This document shows positions 8,910 through 16,904 of a stretch of DNA of 64,000 nt, in pieces. Every line of letters starts with the position of its first letter. Within the stretch, counting starts at the first letter, position 1. Under the pieces are notes generated by a model, which saw only the letters and a program-made list of their open reading frames with translations, ran no database searches and was not told the origin of the DNA. This stretch comes from Vibrio sp. ES.051 (GTDB lineage: Bacteria; Pseudomonadota; Gammaproteobacteria; Enterobacterales; Vibrionaceae), in NCBI RefSeq assembly GCF_002563795.1, contig NZ_PDJL01000005.1, positions 1 through 64,000 of the forward strand, in the 5' to 3' direction. Position numbers and translations under genes: made by a program.

Positions 8910-10673
8910 TTATTTATCTTCCTTTTTAGATTCAACATTGTTTATTATCTCCATAAAGTGACGATAAATAGTTGGACGTTCCTGTTGAATAAAAACACAT
9001 AGCAATGCATTAAAAACCACTTTTTCAGCTTCGAATGCTTCAAATTTTTCTTTATTACTAATCATGAAAAAATAGTGACTACGATAATACTCTCGCTTCA
9101 GTAATGCCCGATAAATCGATTGGCGATTTAGAACAATACGATTATTTTTACACTGACTATGGCAATACTTTCCGTTACAAAGATCACCTTTGCTTTGGTG
9201 TGAGTCTGGTGAGTCATAGGGATTTATACATGATGATCCATCTCCGATCTCATAATATCCTTTAGTATCAGTAGTAACTTCCACATTAAATAGCTCACTG
9301 CTTTCAACTGTAATTATACTTGCCTTTTCAAATTCACGCATAAAACACAATATATTATGACGAAGAAATGCACTGGTGATATGTTGTTCAATGTAATGCT
9401 CTGCCGTTCTTCTATCTGCATGAGCTAAAAGTATTTTAATTTCATCCACTGTCGCATCATCTAAGAAATGCTTGGTGGCTACTAAATTACGCAATCCATC
9501 TAGCGTTATTTTTTCTAGGGAGTGTTCTTCAATGAATAAAGAATAACTTTTATTTACCAAGTATTGAAAATCTTTATTTAGGTTAAACCTGATTAAAGGA
9601 TTATTACGACTTCCATTTCTTGTTGAAACCCAATCGAAAAGATGCTGTTCTCTACGCATTTTTATGTCGTAATGTACAATTATCTGTTTCGTTTTTTCAA
9701 AATGTGTTTGTAACAACTTCCAAGCTAGCCACGAGTCACGCTCTCGATTGGTAAATGTATGGGCAGGTAATTCTTTAGACGTTTTATTTTTTATAGCGCC
9801 GTCTAAAATTACACTAGTTCGATTAAATGTGAGATTACATTCAGTCAAGTCTAAATATACATCTGTATTTAGTGGATATTCAATCTTTAATATTACAAGT
9901 GCCGCTAAGAGTACTCTAGGTGGTAGAGTCCCTCTCATTAAAGGGTGAAAATGATGAAATCTTGAACCTGCGATACTTCTTGAAAGCGATAATCTATTGC
10001 AAACATTTAAAATAATCTTTCTTGAATAGTAAGATGGAAAGTCAGATTTATATTTATTATAAAACGGCTCCGTTTTTTGGAGAATTAATTCATAAGATTT
10101 TAAATCATGAACTGCTGCATTTAAGTATGATTTGTGGATCAATGTTATTTCGCCTTGAGACTTCTCTTTTGCATTCTCAGTGCTATCAAGTTTCTTCAAT
10201 ACCTCCCACAAAGTGTCTTTTTCTTGTATCTGTCTCGCTTTATTAGAAGCCGATTGCTTACTTCTGAACCTAGGCCAAGTCCTAACTGGCCGACCACACT
10301 TTAGTTTTGCATTTGTCTTTGTTAATAGAGTGCATAGTGCTGTCGGATAAGATAATGGAAGGTTTTTATCTATAAAGAGTTGATATAGTGACGCTCTATG
10401 TGAACACAACTGTTCCAGTGTCACCTCTGAAGCTTTAGACAAAAAGAAACTCAGCTCTTCATGTTCAGTTAGGTTACATATCAAAAATCGTAGACATGAA
10501 TCCTGTGACGATCTATATGACTTCGGGTGCTTTCTTCTGTATGTCAGTATTAGGTCTAAGAATGAGCCAGCATCATATTCAAAGGGAATTTCCAAGATAG
10601 ACTCTGAGGCTCGGTTGCCCAATTTGTCTACTGCATACTTAAGTTCCACCTTTCTAGTCGTGACATTTGGCAT
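8910..10673 (-). CDS. Large tyrosine-recombinase-like protein, 587 aa; first gene of the element operon
   Basis: The C-terminal half has a recognisable but divergent tyrosine recombinase core: LDGLRNL (Arg about 395; the His of HxxR is replaced), LLAHADRRT (His about 418) and AEHYIEQ (Tyr about 427). The first catalytic Arg is not obvious. After the core is a Cys cluster (SSCINP, DLCNGKYCHSQCKNN, about 482-508) that looks metal-binding. The N-terminal 200 residues are helical and basic. Its stop codon shares a base with the start of the 768-aa recombinase gene, so the two are coupled. It is the promoter-proximal gene, next to the element's right end, as expected for the enzyme acting on that end. 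GmtY- or TnpA-like by position (inference). Confidence 0.75.
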   Translation of the reverse strand: MPNVTTRKVELKYAVDKLGNRASESILEIPFEYDAGSFLDLILTYRRKHPKSYRSSQDSCLRFLICNLTEHEELSFFLSKASEVTLEQLCSHRASLYQLFIDKNLPLSYPTALCTLLTKTNAKLKCGRPVRTWPRFRSKQSASNKARQIQEKDTLWEVLKKLDSTENAKEKSQGEITLIHKSYLNAAVHDLKSYELILQKTEPFYNKYKSDFPSYYSRKIILNVCNRLSLSRSIAGSRFHHFHPLMRGTLPPRVLLAALVILKIEYPLNTDVYLDLTECNLTFNRTSVILDGAIKNKTSKELPAHTFTNRERDSWLAWKLLQTHFEKTKQIIVHYDIKMRREQHLFDWVSTRNGSRNNPLIRFNLNKDFQYLVNKSYSLFIEEHSLEKITLDGLRNLVATKHFLDDATVDEIKILLAHADRRTAEHYIEQHITSAFLRHNILCFMREFEKASIITVESSELFNVEVTTDTKGYYEIGDGSSCINPYDSPDSHQSKGDLCNGKYCHSQCKNNRIVLNRQSIYRALLKREYYRSHYFFMISNKEKFEAFEAEKVVFNALLCVFIQQERPTIYRHFMEIINNVESKKEDK

Positions 10674-10680
10674 GTAGATA

Positions 10681-10717
10681 ACTACTCACAAAACTTCAAC
10701 CATACATTGAAAGTAGT
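10681..10717. repeat. Imperfect inverted repeat at the element end, upstream of the recombinase operon
   Basis: ACTACT and ACTTCAA (10681-10699) are mirrored by TTGAAAGT and AGTAGT (10707-10717) around a 7-base centre. It lies between the first recombinase gene and the nrdB fragment, so it could be a recombinase arm site, an operator or part of the promoter. Confidence 0.4.
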
Positions 10718-10759
10718 AGCGTCCTTTCTTGGTGTCAAAGTTTTCTATGTGAACATTAA

Positions 10760-10834
10760 GAGATTTCCTCGTACCTTGTGGGCCAAATTGACAATCAAGT
10801 AAGTGTGGACGACTTTGAAGGGTTTGAGCTGTAA
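10760..10834 (+). pseudogene. nrdB: 3' fragment of nrdB (last 24 codons plus stop)
   Basis: Codons from 10760 read EISSYLVGQIDNQV, then SVDDFEGFEL and stop. This is the C-terminus of ribonucleotide reductase beta (compare SSYLVGQID near the end of E. coli NrdB). An in-frame TAA lies directly before it (10757-10759), so nothing of nrdB remains upstream. The stop overlaps the yfaE start (TAATG), the usual nrdB-yfaE junction. The mobile element therefore ends inside nrdB. The C-terminus is needed for binding NrdA, so a full nrdB with a replacement 3' end is expected at the element's left border, outside the window. Confidence 0.88.
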
Positions 10835-11112
10835 TGCCAACGATCAAAATCAACAAACTGATAAGCATCGAATCCAATCCTTCCAATACGATTTTGGAAA
10901 CTATGGAGCAAGTAGGCTTACTACCAGAATATAATTGCCGCGATGGCCACTGCGGTGCTTGTCGCTGCAAATTAGTGTCTGGTGAAATTGAGTATGTTGG
11001 TTTTGCAATGGCTTACACACAAGGTGATGAAATTCTGCCTTGTATCTGTAAAGCGAAATCTAACTTGTCACTCAGCGGCGTTAATTATGCGATGAAAGAA
11101 AAGCGCGCATAA
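10834..11112 (+). CDS. yfaE: Class I ribonucleotide reductase maintenance ferredoxin YfaE
   Basis: A 92-aa plant-type [2Fe-2S] ferredoxin that donates electrons to restore the diferric-tyrosyl radical of NrdB. Cluster ligands are C35, C40, C43 and C70 or C72 (CRDGHCGACRC, then PCICK). In related genomes it is the last gene of nrdA-nrdB-yfaE; here the ATG still overlaps the nrdB stop, but the nrdB body has been pushed away by the mobile element. Unless the element supplies a promoter or the left end preserves readthrough, yfaE is cut off from the nrd promoter. Family call is sure. Confidence 0.93.
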   Translation: MPTIKINKLISIESNPSNTILETMEQVGLLPEYNCRDGHCGACRCKLVSGEIEYVGFAMAYTQGDEILPCICKAKSNLSLSGVNYAMKEKRA

Positions 11113-11137
11113 CAAGCACTGTAAAAACATAGCCGAA

Positions 11138-11166
11138 AAAAGCCAAGGCATTGCCTTGGCTTTTTG
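11138..11166 (+). terminator. Bidirectional terminator between yfaE and the CinA-family gene
   Basis: AGCCAAGGCA pairs with TGCCTTGGCT, with an A run before and a T run after, so it can stop both converging transcripts. Confidence 0.85.
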
Positions 11167-11196
11167 TTTATTTAACGACGATGCTGAGCATGTTAG

Positions 11197-12429
11197 CTAA
11201 AGCGCACTGCTTGGGATGTGCATCTCTTTTATTCTTTCTAAAAACGCATAATGCGCAAACATCGGTTTACGCTCCAAGTAGCGGCGCAGCAGATCAAGTG
11301 CGGCCGTGCTGATAACTTTAACTTGATCATCTCGGTGATACTTTTTAGATAGCTTATACACCGCCCCCCACTCGCCTGACGGAGTCGATAACGCAATAGA
11401 GAATATTCCTTGATCTATTTGACCAGTCACCAGAGATAAGTCAGTCGCACACTTTTCACGCGTTGCGCCCGCCAAAGCAAAAGTTGCAGCTAATGGATCA
11501 CCATTATCATTAATCGCTTGCGTATGATTTGATAATATCCAACCATGTCCAAACTGCTTTTCTGCATTCTTGTCACCATTCAACCAATAGGTTAAATACC
11601 CTCCACTACTCTTTTCTGATACTGATAGCGTTAAATCCTTATCAACCAACAACTGGCCAGCATGCTCAACCATAGGTACATCGATACTGACCGTATTCGT
11701 TTCTAAGTGCCCATTAATAATTTGCATCAGCTTTAAACGCTGCTCCAATTGATCTACGGGACCGAACAGTTTGACTTCGATAAAAGGAAGATAAGAACGA
11801 TAACCCAACTCGTATTCTTGAGGGAGTTTAAGTTGATCGAGTTTATCCGAAATAACGGACTCGGATAAACCAAATGTGTAAATACGACTGCAACAAGCAC
11901 CTTCCACCTCAGGAAACAACCTTCTTAAATCGGGCAGAACTTGCGTCTCCGCCATCAATTTAAACTCACTGGGAACACCTGGTGTGAAGTAAAAAACCGC
12001 ATCGTTAATTAGCATTTTAAAGCCACATGCGGTACCTATTGGGTTGTCTAATATCTCTGCTGTTTCTGGTAGCATAGCTTGTTTTAAATTGCTATCGGGC
12101 ATTGGAATACCACGTTTAGCATAAAGATTTTCTAAACGTTGCAGCCACTCTTTGAATAGCACGAGTTTACAATCTGCCGCTCTTGCGGCGGCAGCGGCAC
12201 TCATATCATCCGAGGTTGGTCCAAGGCCACCATTAACGATAACAACATCATTGTTAAAACTCAGCATTAAGAATTCTTCAATCAAACTCGACTGCTTGTC
12301 ACCGACGGTTGAACGCTTTGTTAAACCAAATCCATGCTGATAAAACAAGCTCGACAACCAAGCTGCATTGGTATCAATAATATCACCGTGAAGCACTTCC
12401 TCACCGGTACTAAGCATTGCTATTTTCAA
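11197..12429 (-). CDS. CinA-family protein (nicotinamide nucleotide amidase/damage-inducible CinA-like)
   Basis: A 410-aa protein with the N-terminal MoaB/MogA-like fold of the CinA family: MLSTGEEVLHGDIIDTNAAW, then VIVNGGLGPTSDD and FTPGVPSEF. The C-terminal part (about 250-400) fits the CinA deamidase domain in length and weak similarity, with GQIDQGIFSIAL. Family members hydrolyse nicotinamide mononucleotide in pyridine nucleotide salvage or ADP-ribose. Resembles E. coli YfaY, whose gene is also near nrdAB-yfaE. It converges on yfaE and shares its terminator. The ATG at 12427-12429 follows a weak purine-rich site. Confidence 0.8.
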   Translation of the reverse strand: MKIAMLSTGEEVLHGDIIDTNAAWLSSLFYQHGFGLTKRSTVGDKQSSLIEEFLMLSFNNDVVIVNGGLGPTSDDMSAAAAARAADCKLVLFKEWLQRLENLYAKRGIPMPDSNLKQAMLPETAEILDNPIGTACGFKMLINDAVFYFTPGVPSEFKLMAETQVLPDLRRLFPEVEGACCSRIYTFGLSESVISDKLDQLKLPQEYELGYRSYLPFIEVKLFGPVDQLEQRLKLMQIINGHLETNTVSIDVPMVEHAGQLLVDKDLTLSVSEKSSGGYLTYWLNGDKNAEKQFGHGWILSNHTQAINDNGDPLAATFALAGATREKCATDLSLVTGQIDQGIFSIALSTPSGEWGAVYKLSKKYHRDDQVKVISTAALDLLRRYLERKPMFAHYAFLERIKEMHIPSSAL

Positions 12430-12681
12430 AACTGACTCCTGAATATAAGCATAATTGTATTTGATCGTGGTGCTAATACCTCAGTGACACCAAGTTACAG
12501 GATTCAGAACATTAACACTGGTATCTTGAGGTTACTTGTTGGGTATCTACCATTTTCTTTTTTATTAGACGGATCTCTGAGAGATTTGTTAGGGCTAAAT
12601 GAAGGTCAAGTATTTAAATGGTTGATGTTTTAAGAGATAATTGTGAGCCCGATCATCACACCCACTAACTCGGAGACCTTT

Positions 12682-13599
12682 GTGTCAAAATCATCCATGC
12701 TCAAGAAGACTATAACTGGCCTTTTCTTGACTTCGTCAGCGCTTGCAAACGCAAGCCAGTATGGCCTGACCAGTCATGCAGGGTTTTCTAACACACCTGA
12801 TTGCCTCTCAGGTTACTGCGAAACAACGACTCTGTACACCTTCGAAGCTCAAAATCATAGTCTCGCTTTTGAACAGCATAACGGTGATTCATTAAACCTT
12901 GATGCAGGTCTTCAACCTAAGCATCTAATCGTTCCTCAAGACAAAGATTGGGATTACCTGATGGGTCAAACCTATACGATTCTTGGTCTTAGCGTTGCAA
13001 CCGTCGGGATGATGACTTTTTTACCAGAAAGCATTACCAAATGGGATGAGGAAGACCGCGACATGAGCCAGCTAGGCAGTAAGTGGAAAGACAACGTATC
13101 CAGCGGCCCTGTTTGGGATCGCGATGAACACTTCCTTAACTATGTCATGCATCCTTATTTTGGTGGGGTTTACTATACTGCTGCGCGCCACTCTGGCTAC
13201 AACGAATTTGAATCGTTTTTATACTCTGCAACCATGTCGACATTCTTCTGGGAATACGGTGTTGAAGCATTTGCAGAAGTCCCGTCATGGCAAGATATCT
13301 TCATCACTCCATTTTTTGGTGCCATTGTCGGTGAGATGATGATAACCGCAGAGCAAGATATTATTGCTACTGGTGGGGAGGTGATGGGTTCTGAAACGGC
13401 AGGTGATGTTTCACTCTTCCTCCTCAACCCTGTAGGCCACATTCACTATTGGGTTACAGATGCATGGGGCGGTAGTGCTGAGTTACAGTTCAACTCCTCA
13501 CCTTGGTTTGGAAATCAAGACGTCGCAAAATTTGCGATGGATGCAGGCGCAAACTATGACAGCCAGTTTTATGGTGTCGAACTAAAGGTCACGTTCTAA
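12682..13599 (+). CDS. DUF3943 family protein with signal peptide
   Basis: I place the start at the GTG at 12682, seven bases after GGAG. The frame is open further upstream but without a ribosome site. The N-terminus VSKSSMLKKTITGLFLTSSA ending in NASQ is a signal peptide, so the protein is periplasmic or outer-membrane. Conserved-looking blocks include WDYLMGQTYTILGLS, the HPYFGGVYYTAARHSGYN segment and EYGVEAFAEVPSWQD, all typical of DUF3943. Aromatic- and Gly-rich sequence and the terminal Phe suggest outer-membrane association. Function is unknown. It stands alone and ends at its own terminator. Confidence 0.8.
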   Translation: MSKSSMLKKTITGLFLTSSALANASQYGLTSHAGFSNTPDCLSGYCETTTLYTFEAQNHSLAFEQHNGDSLNLDAGLQPKHLIVPQDKDWDYLMGQTYTILGLSVATVGMMTFLPESITKWDEEDRDMSQLGSKWKDNVSSGPVWDRDEHFLNYVMHPYFGGVYYTAARHSGYNEFESFLYSATMSTFFWEYGVEAFAEVPSWQDIFITPFFGAIVGEMMITAEQDIIATGGEVMGSETAGDVSLFLLNPVGHIHYWVTDAWGGSAELQFNSSPWFGNQDVAKFAMDAGANYDSQFYGVELKVTF

Positions 13600-13621
13600 G
13601 CGTGTTGATATCATCTTGATG

Positions 13622-13648
13622 AAGAGCAGCCACTTGGCTGCTCTTTTA
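13622..13648 (+). terminator. Terminator after the DUF3943 gene
   Basis: AGAGCAGCC and GGCTGCTCT form a nine-base-pair stem followed by TTTTAT. Confidence 0.8.
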
Positions 13649-13821
13649 TGTCCCGCGCATTATTTTGATCATTTACATCACGAATTAGTGTGAAAATTGA
13701 CTTTCATCAAGCATAACTCCCTTCTAACACCTACACTGAATAAAAGGATTTATTCCAATAACTTAAGCAGTACGTTTAGTTTATACGCACTGCACCGGAA
13801 CCTTATTCTAGGAGGGGACAT

Positions 13822-14334
13822 ATGAACACTGTATTTATCGTGAACTTTGTCGGTCAAGCGTCACCTGCGACCATCAAACAGCTTGCTGCAGTCACTCATG
13901 AAAATGGAGGTAAATGGCTGATCAGTAAAGTTAACTTTATAGAAGATCAAGTCGCGGGCGTTATCAAAGTTGAGCTTCCTGAAAAAAATGCTGACATCGT
14001 TAAAGAGGCGTTCTCTTCTTGTCAAACCCTAGTGGTTAAGTTTGTTGATTCAGAGCCCTACTCACACAATGAAGATACCATTTTCCAACTTCGACTCGAT
14101 GCTAATGACAGATCTGGCATCGTGAACGAAATCACTCATATCCTTGATAAGCAAGGAATTTCTATTTTAGACATGGATTGTCAACGTGTATTTATTGCTA
14201 GCGGTGGTGGTGTCAGCTCGAGCCTATTTAGCGCCAAGATGGCAATTAGACTGCCGAGTGAACTAGAGATTGACGACGTTGCGAACGAGCTAGAATCCCT
14301 AAGTGAAGATACGCGAGTGATTCTTGAAAGCTAG
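13822..14334 (+). CDS. GcvR-like double ACT domain regulator
   Basis: A 170-aa protein made of two ACT-like halves: residues 1-80 (VFIVNFVGQASPATIKQLA) and 85-170 (FQLRLDANDRSGIVNEITHI, with GISILDMDCQR). This is the layout of the glycine cleavage repressor GcvR, which binds glycine and the activator GcvA. It lacks a DNA-binding domain. GGAGGGG eight bases before the ATG is a strong ribosome site. It is monocistronic, between two terminators. A GcvR paralogue of unknown ligand is possible. Confidence 0.72.
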   Translation: MNTVFIVNFVGQASPATIKQLAAVTHENGGKWLISKVNFIEDQVAGVIKVELPEKNADIVKEAFSSCQTLVVKFVDSEPYSHNEDTIFQLRLDANDRSGIVNEITHILDKQGISILDMDCQRVFIASGGGVSSSLFSAKMAIRLPSELEIDDVANELESLSEDTRVILES

Positions 14335-14351
14335 TTACAGCCAGATAAAAT

Positions 14352-14384
14352 AAAAAAGAGCAGCCACACGCTGCTCTTTTTTAT
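14352..14384. terminator. Bidirectional terminator between the ACT gene and nspC
   Basis: AAAAGAGCAGC and GCTGCTCTTTTTT flank a five-base loop; both strands end in a T run. Confidence 0.85.
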
Positions 14385-14404
14385 TAGCATCAATAATATA
14401 TCGC

Positions 14405-15538
14405 TTACTTAACTGCCCATTGAGAAAGTGAACGTTTGAAATCAGAGTAGTCAAATTCGTTCAGCTTTTGAAGCTCACCATTCGAGCGTTCACAGTAAAC
14501 CGAAGGCATACGTAAACCGTTAAACCAATTCAACTTAACCATGGTATAGCCTGCGCTGTCCAAAATGTGTAAACGTTGGCCGATCTCGAGAGGCTGTTCG
14601 AAGTTCGCCACACAGAACTGATCCCCAGCAAGACAAGAACATGAACCAATCACATACTCGTGCTCGCCTTTTTCGGATGCTTCTAGAATGGACGCTGGCT
14701 CGTTGTAGATAAGCGTATCCAACCGGTGGGCTTCTGTCGCCGAATCCACGATCGCGGTCTTCTTCATGTTCTCCACAATATCAACCACAGTTACGACAAG
14801 ATCGGTTGTCTTAGTGATGATCGCTTCACCCGGCTCTAGATACATTTGTACGCCGTGTTTCTCTGAGAAGGCTTTAAGCGCTAAACCCAACTTCTCGATG
14901 TCGTACCCCGGCCATGTGAAGAACACGCCGCCACCCATGCTTACCCAGTCCAGCTTATCTAGGTACTCGCCAAACTGCTCTGAAATAGCATCGAGTAAGC
15001 CGATAAACGCATCCACGTCTTTGTTCTCACAGTTTATGTGGAACATTACGCCATCAATACCATCAAAAATTTCCGGTTTGATGTGATCAGCCAGAACACC
15101 AAGACGAGAGAATTGACGAGCTGGGTTTGCTAAGTCTTGCCCTGCATAGCTCACACCTGGGTTTAGGCGCAAGCCAATCGATGCTTTGCCTTCGACAATA
15201 TGACGATAAGCCGCTAGCTGTGACTGAGAGTTAAAGATCATCTTGTCACAGATGTCCGCCACATCGCGAACGTCATCTTCGCTGTAACCCACACTGTATG
15301 CGTGTGTCTCACCACCGAACATTTCGTAGCCAAGCTTCACTTCAAACGGGCCAGAACTTGTTGTTCCGTCTAGGTAAGGCTTGATGATGTCGAATACACC
15401 CCATGTTGAAAAGCACTTCAGTGCTAATACAAGCTTCACACCAGAGATGTCTTTTAGCTGTTTTGCTTTCTCTAGGTTCTCAATCAGCTTGTCTTCATTG
15501 ATCATGAAGTATGGCGTTTTTAGTTCGTTCTGTTGCAT
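14405..15538 (-). CDS. nspC: Carboxynorspermidine decarboxylase NspC
   Basis: A 377-aa fold-type III PLP decarboxylase (alanine-racemase/DapDC family) that converts carboxynorspermidine to norspermidine, a polyamine signal in Vibrio biofilm control. The PLP lysine is K41 in [11 protein letters not shown]. Also visible are [21 protein letters not shown] and YLEPGEAI near the phosphate site, and [11 protein letters not shown] with the catalytic Cys region. Third gene of the norspermidine operon, after the dehydrogenase with a 103-bp gap holding a hairpin. The order DABA aminotransferase/decarboxylase, dehydrogenase, nspC is the known Vibrio arrangement. Confidence 0.95.
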   Translation of the reverse strand: MQQNELKTPYFMINEDKLIENLEKAKQLKDISGVKLVLALKCFSTWGVFDIIKPYLDGTTSSGPFEVKLGYEMFGGETHAYSVGYSEDDVRDVADICDKMIFNSQSQLAAYRHIVEGKASIGLRLNPGVSYAGQDLANPARQFSRLGVLADHIKPEIFDGIDGVMFHINCENKDVDAFIGLLDAISEQFGEYLDKLDWVSMGGGVFFTWPGYDIEKLGLALKAFSEKHGVQMYLEPGEAIITKTTDLVVTVVDIVENMKKTAIVDSATEAHRLDTLIYNEPASILEASEKGEHEYVIGSCSCLAGDQFCVANFEQPLEIGQRLHILDSAGYTMVKLNWFNGLRMPSVYCERSNGELQKLNEFDYSDFKRSLSQWAVK

Positions 15539-15590
15539 TTTGATACCTTACGTCCCTTCGCCTTAGCAAAGGCACGATAAAATCGAACAA

Positions 15591-15614
15591 AGCCGACGCA
15601 AGTGCATCGGCTTA
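15591..15614 (-). promoter_or_regulatory. Intercistronic hairpin between the dehydrogenase gene and nspC
   Basis: AAGCCGA and TCGGCTT pair around a ten-base loop. No T run follows in the operon direction, so it is more likely an RNA-stability or processing hairpin than a terminator. Confidence 0.5.
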
Positions 15615-15641
15615 AACGTACAAATAAGAGTCGCTAAATTC

Positions 15642-16886
15642 TTACTTCAATTTATGGATAACAGGTTGTCCTGGCTCCAGTTCTTGAACATGCCAATCTA
15701 GACCAATAAATGGCATGGTTTCTAGGAACGGGTCTGGATCTAGCTGCTCCATGTTGAACACGCCTTTGTCTGCCCACTTGCCACGGAAGAACTGCAAAGC
15801 CGCAGTGATCGCAGGTACACCCGTAGTGTATGAGATAGCTTGATGCTCAACGTCTTCGTATGCGACTTCGTGATCAGCGTTGTTGTAAATGAACACACTG
15901 CGCTCTTTACCGTCTTTCTTACCTTGAACCCAAGTACCGATACACGTTAGGCCAGTGTAACCAGGAGCTAGTGATGTCGGATCTGGCAGTAACGCTTTAA
16001 GCACGTGTAGAGGTTGAACAACCGTGCCGTCGTGAAGCGTTAGTGGATCAGGGCTTAGTAGACCGATGTCACGCATTACATTGAAGTAATTTAGGTAACG
16101 ATCACCGAACCCCATCCAGAACTCAATACGTTTCGCTGGGATGAACTCTTGCATAGATCGAACTTCGTCGTGCGCCATTGAGTACACTTTATGTGACCCA
16201 CAGTTCGGGAATTCAAACTCAAGCATACGTGAGTGACAAGGTACTTGTTTCCACTCGCCGTTTTCCCAGTAGAACGAATCGCCTTGAATCTCAAGCATAT
16301 TCGTTTCTGGGTCAAAGTTAGTTGCGAACTTCTTACCGTGGTCACCTGCGTTTACATCCATTACGTCGATAGTATCGATTTCATCGAACAGATGCTTCAC
16401 TGCGTATGCGGCAAACACCGAGACTACGCCCGGATCGAAACCGGCACCAAGAATACCTGTGATGCCCGCCTCTTCAAATTTCTCACGGTAGCCCCACTGC
16501 CAATCGTAAGCTTGAGGTACTTGTTGGCCTTCAGAGCACAAATCAACCGAAACAGATGTATCAAGGTATGACACTTTAGCTTGGTAACATGCTTCCATAA
16601 TAGACATGTTCACCCAAGGAGGACCTGCATTGATCACTAGGTCAGGCTGTACTTCTTTAATTAAAGCAACTAAAGAATCTACGTCGTCCGCGTTTACCGC
16701 ACGAGCTTCTAGTTTCTTAGTTGAATCTTTCAGATTGTTTTTCTTATGAATCGATTCGATGATTTTCTCACACTTACCTACGGTACGTGATGCGATTGTG
16801 ATATCACCCAGAACGTCGTTGTTTTGTGCTGCTTTATGTGCAACTACCCAGCCAACGCCGCCTGCACCAATCTGTAGAATTGCCAT
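15642..16886 (-). CDS. Carboxynorspermidine dehydrogenase (saccharopine dehydrogenase family)
   Basis: A 414-aa NAD(P)H-dependent enzyme that condenses diaminopropane with aspartate semialdehyde and reduces the Schiff base to carboxynorspermidine. The N-terminal Rossmann fold shows MAILQIGAGGVGWVVAHKAA, with the glycine motif at 7-12. LVINAGPPWVNMSIMEACYQ and ILGAGFDPGVVSVFAAYAVK match the saccharopine dehydrogenase family. It sits 18 bp downstream of the fused aminotransferase/decarboxylase gene, whose product supplies diaminopropane, so substrate supply and use are co-expressed. Length and context fit the Vibrio enzyme well. Confidence 0.93.
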   Translation of the reverse strand: MAILQIGAGGVGWVVAHKAAQNNDVLGDITIASRTVGKCEKIIESIHKKNNLKDSTKKLEARAVNADDVDSLVALIKEVQPDLVINAGPPWVNMSIMEACYQAKVSYLDTSVSVDLCSEGQQVPQAYDWQWGYREKFEEAGITGILGAGFDPGVVSVFAAYAVKHLFDEIDTIDVMDVNAGDHGKKFATNFDPETNMLEIQGDSFYWENGEWKQVPCHSRMLEFEFPNCGSHKVYSMAHDEVRSMQEFIPAKRIEFWMGFGDRYLNYFNVMRDIGLLSPDPLTLHDGTVVQPLHVLKALLPDPTSLAPGYTGLTCIGTWVQGKKDGKERSVFIYNNADHEVAYEDVEHQAISYTTGVPAITAALQFFRGKWADKGVFNMEQLDPDPFLETMPFIGLDWHVQELEPGQPVIHKLK

Positions 16887-16904
16887 AGTTTTCCGTTACC
16901 TTTG

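Larger units (their letters stand above)
5019..8910 (-). pseudogene. 768-aa tyrosine recombinase gene split by an IS66 element
   Basis: The 5' part (8910 down to 7958) and 3' part (6380 down to 5019) are one gene. Removing the IS and one copy of the 8-bp duplication joins SLVDVKN to IILAPELGK in frame and gives 768 residues. The first 317 residues resemble nothing I recognise. The C-terminal part is a tyrosine recombinase: YTGWRLEEI (first Arg, about 399 of the restored protein), KQLRR (second Arg about 520, with Lys where HxxR has His), HYGHGS (about 542-547) and a nucleophile Tyr in TTEIYV (about 554). A Cys/His-rich stretch follows (CTNSEK, GNCVNK, LCKGCAFH), perhaps a zinc site. As it stands, the 5' part stops after a few IS codons, and the 3' part has only weak starts. 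The element probably lost this recombinase. The position matches GmtZ/TnpB-like members of recombinase trios (inference). Confidence 0.85.

Noticed and set aside
485..10673. RIT element (three adjacent similar tyrosine recombinases)
   Set aside because: RIT members are three adjacent recombinases of about 300-400 aa. Here two are much larger, they are not all contiguous, and a helicase and coiled-coil proteins lie between.
10686..10970. Minus-strand 94-codon frame over the nrdB fragment and yfaE
   Set aside because: It is the antisense of clearly recognised nrdB and yfaE coding sequence and has no ribosome site.
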